A stretch of DNA of 64,000 nucleotides from Pseudomonas sp. RIT-PI-r (GTDB lineage Bacteria > Pseudomonadota > Gammaproteobacteria > Pseudomonadales > Pseudomonadaceae). The position numbers and the translations under genes are program-made. The notes beneath the pieces were generated by a model. The model had not been told where the DNA came from, ran no database searches, and worked only from the letters and a program-made list of their open reading frames with translations. The stretch is from contig NZ_LIGE01000038.1 in the NCBI RefSeq assembly GCF_001297015.1, forward strand, positions 1 through 64,000. The letters run 5' to 3'. Shown here piece after piece: positions 61,344 to 64,000 of this stretch. Numbering within the stretch: position 1 is the first letter of the stretch; every line of letters begins with the position of its first letter.

Positions 61344-62442
61344 AGGATTTGACCGTTACGTATTTGAGGAGAAATTCACTGTTTTCGGCCGGGCCGCGAT
61401 ACACCTCGATGGCATTCGCCGGCAGCGGTTGATCAATGTAGGTTTCCACCGAAGACACGCGAATCGCGCGCATCCCCGGGTCGTTGACGAAGCTTTGCAG
61501 CGCGGCGACCTCAGCGCTGCTGGCGCCACCCATGCGCCAGGATTGTTCGAGTACACCGCTGCGGGTTTTGCCGTTGTTGTCCAGCCCTTGGGCGATGTCG
61601 TAGTTGCGGCGCGAGGCATAGAAACGTGGGTAGGCTTCGTCGGCGGCACTGTCGAAAATCTGCGCCTGTTCGATGGCCAGGCGCACATCGTCCGGTAAAT
61701 CCAGCGCCAGCAGATCGTCATAGCCACCCTGCACCACCAGCAGGTTCGAGCCGCCATAAACCTCTTCATCGTGGGCGTCTTTGGTCAGGTATTGATCACC
61801 ACAATAACTCAACACTTTGTCGCCGATGAATGACTGGCCGACGCTGTGAGTGACCACGTCGCTCAAGTCCTGCTCCAGCACTACGCCCTCACTGAAGTAT
61901 TTTTCAATGTCGGGACGGGCGAGGACTTCGTCGAAGGCGTCCAGACTCTTTATAACTTCCTGACCGCGACCGGCGCAGGCGTGAATCGGCTTCAGACGAA
62001 TCGGCCCGCTGTACAACAAGTGCTCGGCAGCGGGCCGTGCATCTTCCAGAGCAAACACGCTGAGACCGTCGAGGACCACATTGCGCGTGCGTTCGCTGAA
62101 CAGCGGCGACCAGCCTTGTGGCGCTGTGGCCAAATGGCTGCGCAGACCGTGGCTGATGGCTTTGGTGCAAATGAAGTCATGTTCGACAAAGCCGCCCCAC
62201 AGATCCTCCGGGCCCTTGATGCCCAGCGCCTGGGCCTGGGCAGCGCCGACGATGGTTTGCGTGGGCAGCAGATACAGATCACGGCCGCGATGTTTTTCCG
62301 GGTCGTAACTGCCACCGAATTTCAACCCGAGAATCTGCGCCAGCCAGCGGGCCAGCGCCTTGTTGGTTTGCACTTCATGCTGCGGCGCGTCGGCACGCAC
62401 CGAGTGGGCGACGACGATTTTTTTGCGGGGTGTCGGGGTCAT
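61333..62442 (-). CDS. DUF3182 protein, possible ATP-grasp enzyme
   Basis: 369 residues from the ATG at 62442 (GGAAGGGGGA upstream). Recognised as DUF3182. The middle part has the order expected of ATP-grasp enzymes: a basic strand plus Gly-rich loop (IRLKPIHACAGRGQEVI), a strand ending in an acidic pair (EGVVLEQDLSD), and later GGSNLLVVQGGYDD. No signal peptide or membrane helix. It overlaps the hydrolase gene by 11 bases. The ATP-grasp idea is inference. Confidence 0.72.
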   Translation of the reverse strand: MTPTPRKKIVVAHSVRADAPQHEVQTNKALARWLAQILGLKFGGSYDPEKHRGRDLYLLPTQTIVGAAQAQALGIKGPEDLWGGFVEHDFICTKAISHGLRSHLATAPQGWSPLFSERTRNVVLDGLSVFALEDARPAAEHLLYSGPIRLKPIHACAGRGQEVIKSLDAFDEVLARPDIEKYFSEGVVLEQDLSDVVTHSVGQSFIGDKVLSYCGDQYLTKDAHDEEVYGGSNLLVVQGGYDDLLALDLPDDVRLAIEQAQIFDSAADEAYPRFYASRRNYDIAQGLDNNGKTRSGVLEQSWRMGGASSAEVAALQSFVNDPGMRAIRVSSVETYIDQPLPANAIEVYRGPAENSEFLLKYVTVKSYDG

Positions 62443-62634
62443 GCGTCCCCCTTCCATCGGTTCGATGACTGTAGCGGTGGAGGGTGCAGAGATCAGGCCA
62501 ACCATCGCTGCGCAAAATTCTTTTTTGAATCATAAACTTGGCAGAATCGTGCTGGCACCGCGCCTGTTTCAATCTGCACGACCACCCACAAATCCCCGGC
62601 AAATTGCACGATCCCGAACCTTGTGCGGTCTCTT

Positions 62635-62721
62635 GTAGGAGTGAGCCTGCTCGCGATAGCGGTGGGTCAGTCACCTCACGGTTTTCTGACAGATTGCTAT
62701 CGCGAGCAGGCTCACTCCTAC
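62635..62721. repeat. REP-like inverted pair, family B (GTAGGAGTGAGCC variant)
   Basis: GTAGGAGTGAGCCTGCTCGCGAT at 62635 faces ATCGCGAGCAGGCTCACTCC ending CTAC at 62721. It fills the end of the 280-bp gap, next to the stop of the GlxA-type gene. Confidence 0.88.
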
Positions 62722-62722
62722 A

Positions 62723-63724
62723 TTAGATGTTCGTTGCCTTCGGAATTGGGCTTACGCCAAACCGCGCCCGATAATCACTCGGCGCCAGCCCGGTGATTTT
62801 CTTGAAGATCGCGCGAAACGCTCCGGGATCCTGATACCCGACCGTCCAGGCAATGTGATCGATGGTGCCATTGGAGAACTCGAGCATTTCCCGCGCCTTG
62901 CCCACCCGCAAGTGCTGACAATACTCGGTCGGCTTCAACCCCGTCGCCGCGCGAAAACGGCGCAGGAATGTGCGCTCCTCCAGCCCCGCCCGCTCGGCCA
63001 TTGTCGTCAGCGAAACATCCGTCGCGCCAGTGCTTTGCAGCCAATGTTGAACCTTGAGTATCGGCGCGTCACCATGGCTCAGAATCGGTGCGAAATTACT
63101 ACCGCACTCGCTCGCGCTGTCGCTGTGCTCGATCACCAGAAATCGCGCAGTGGCGGTGGCGATGCTCGGCCCAAGCAGACGATCAACCAGACGCAAGCCC
63201 AATTCTGACCACGCCATCAATCCAGCGGTGGTGATCAGATCCCCGTCATCGACAATGGGCGTATCAGCCTTGAGTTTGATCTTCGGATAACGCTCGGCAA
63301 AAGCCTTGGCCGACGTCCAGTGCGTAGTGGCGCTACGGCCGTCGAGCAGACCGCTTTCAGCCAACAGCAGCGAGCCTACGCAAACCCCGCCCAGCGTCGC
63401 CCCGTTGGCATGCTGAGCGCGTAACCATTGCATCAGGCTAGCCGGTGCCTGCGCCGCCGAGAACCCGCCGATCGATGGCGGAATCAGCACCGCCAGCAAA
63501 GCGCTGTCGTCACCCGCATGACTGTCGTAAGTGCGCGTTGGCGGCTGATCGCCCTCGACCTGCCAATGACTCATTCGCAACAATGGCAGTTGCGCAGCCT
63601 GATACTCGGCGGCAATCCGGTTGGCCACCGCGAACAGATCGGTCAGGCCATGCACCGCCGCCATCTGCGCACCGGGGTAAATCAATATGCCCAGTTCAGC
63701 GACAGCGGCCCTTTCTACGCCCAT
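62723..63724 (-). CDS. GlxA-type transcriptional regulator (DJ-1/PfpI plus AraC HTH)
   Basis: 333 residues from the ATG at 63724, with AGGGGA about nine bases upstream. The N-terminal DJ-1/PfpI domain has GILIYPGAQMAAVHGLTDLF and the elbow GGVCVGSLLLAESGLLDG with its Cys. The C-terminal AraC/XylS region has two helix-turn-helix motifs (TTMAERAGLEERTFLRRF; IDHIAWTVGYQDPGAFRAIF). Divergent from a cysteine hydrolase gene that it most likely controls. Confidence 0.9.
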   Translation of the reverse strand: MGVERAAVAELGILIYPGAQMAAVHGLTDLFAVANRIAAEYQAAQLPLLRMSHWQVEGDQPPTRTYDSHAGDDSALLAVLIPPSIGGFSAAQAPASLMQWLRAQHANGATLGGVCVGSLLLAESGLLDGRSATTHWTSAKAFAERYPKIKLKADTPIVDDGDLITTAGLMAWSELGLRLVDRLLGPSIATATARFLVIEHSDSASECGSNFAPILSHGDAPILKVQHWLQSTGATDVSLTTMAERAGLEERTFLRRFRAATGLKPTEYCQHLRVGKAREMLEFSNGTIDHIAWTVGYQDPGAFRAIFKKITGLAPSDYRARFGVSPIPKATNI

Positions 63725-63825
63725 TGTCAGTTTTCCCCTGCTTATTGTCGGTGCGGCCAATCCTCGATTCGCTGGTCAGCGTCAATACTGAAGCCACTTC
63801 CAGCCAATCCATCGAGGACACACCC
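63725..63825. promoter_or_regulatory. Shared promoter region of the divergent regulator and hydrolase genes
   Basis: The 101 bp between the two starts must hold both promoters and the regulator's sites. No clear -35/-10 pair or dyad stands out by eye. TCGAGGA at about 63812-63818 is the probable ribosome site of the hydrolase gene. Confidence 0.4.
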
Positions 63826-64000
63826 ATGGCCAAGCAAGCGCTCATCGTAGTCGATATCCAGAACGACTACTTCCCCCAAGGCAAGTGGCCGCTGGCCGGT
63901 GCTGATGCCGCCGCCGACAACGCCGCGCGGCTGATCGCAGCGTTTCGTGAGTCAGGCGATTCGGTGGTGCATATCCGCCACGAATTCACCTCCCCCGACG
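63826..64000 (+). CDS. Cysteine hydrolase (isochorismatase/nicotinamidase family), cut by the window end
   Basis: Only the first 58 residues are inside the window. They show the family N-terminus: ALIVVDIQNDYFPQGKWPL with the catalytic Asp10, a helix (AADNAARLIAAFRESG) and the start of the next strand, VVHIRHEF. The nucleophile Cys would lie beyond the edge. Hydrolysis of an amide or ester is expected; the target is unknown. It is divergent from a GlxA-type regulator, a common pairing. Confidence 0.85.
   Translation, partial: MAKQALIVVDIQNDYFPQGKWPLAGADAAADNAARLIAAFRESGDSVVHIRHEFTSPD

Overview
The window is a piece of a Pseudomonas chromosome, most likely from the P. fluorescens group. Three things point there: high-GC coding with typical codon use; two abundant palindromic repeat families (GTAGGAGCTGCCG... 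and GTGGGAGCGAGCCTGCTCGCGA...) in most intergenic gaps; and gene orders known from pseudomonads, namely the ethanolamine locus, the mag alpha-2-macroglobulin operon, nrdR-ribD-ribE-ribBA-ribH-nusB-thiL-pgpA, and the zinc operon next to oprG. No rRNA, tRNA, CRISPR array, integrase or transposase was seen. The assignment is from recall of gene order, not from a search.

Layout. 1-0.4 kb: array of 103-bp tandem repeats. 0.4-8.2 kb: ethanolamine catabolism, with a sigma-54 activator (eatR) divergent from aldehyde dehydrogenase, permease and eutBC; a -24/-12 promoter and two candidate activator sites lie between. 8.3-13.7 kb: acetyltransferase, DedA protein, MtfA-type peptidase, inorganic pyrophosphatase, a LexA/CI-like regulator, a possible small RNA and a diguanylate cyclase. 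13.8-24.4 kb: a small lipoprotein converging on the six-gene magABCDEF operon. 24.6-25.8 kb: a Fic protein with its own winged helix, preceded by twin palindromes. 25.9-29.1 kb: xseB-ispA-dxs (isoprenoid precursors). 29.2-33.0 kb: btuB, btuF-like gene, small membrane protein, ribA. 33.3-40.0 kb: periplasmic binding protein, pgpA, thiL, nusB and the riboflavin genes up to nrdR. 40.2-42.8 kb: YbaY-like lipoprotein, methyltransferase, CnoX-type thioredoxin, unknown gene. 42.9-46.1 kb: zinc-linked operon (ZrgA-like protein, MacB/Lol-type ABC pair, DUF3299 protein) with a Zur-like box, then oprG with an Anr-like box. 47.3-49.3 kb: a 269-bp inverted-repeat element and two sugar-nucleotide enzymes. 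49.6-56.1 kb: Lhr helicase and a large MscS channel. 56.5-60.5 kb: DUF72-ybhP-clsB-ybhN operon. 60.6-64 kb: alpha/beta hydrolase, DUF3182 protein, GlxA-type regulator and the start of a cysteine hydrolase.

How it works together. Ethanolamine would be imported, split by the B12-dependent EutBC lyase into ammonia and acetaldehyde, and the acetaldehyde oxidised by the ExaC-type dehydrogenase, with no microcompartment genes. B12 uptake genes (btuB, btuF) are in the same window. The mag operon would place a thioester-less macroglobulin in the periplasm; its leader shows a GGA-loop hairpin expected of an RsmA/RsmE target.

The points most worth checking are the twin palindromes before the Fic gene, the magA leader hairpin, the spacing-perfect Anr site of oprG, the paired EatR sites, the apparent one-base frameshift at the start of the zinc-operon permease, and the 103-bp repeat family that occurs both as a tandem array and as an element with terminal inverted repeats.
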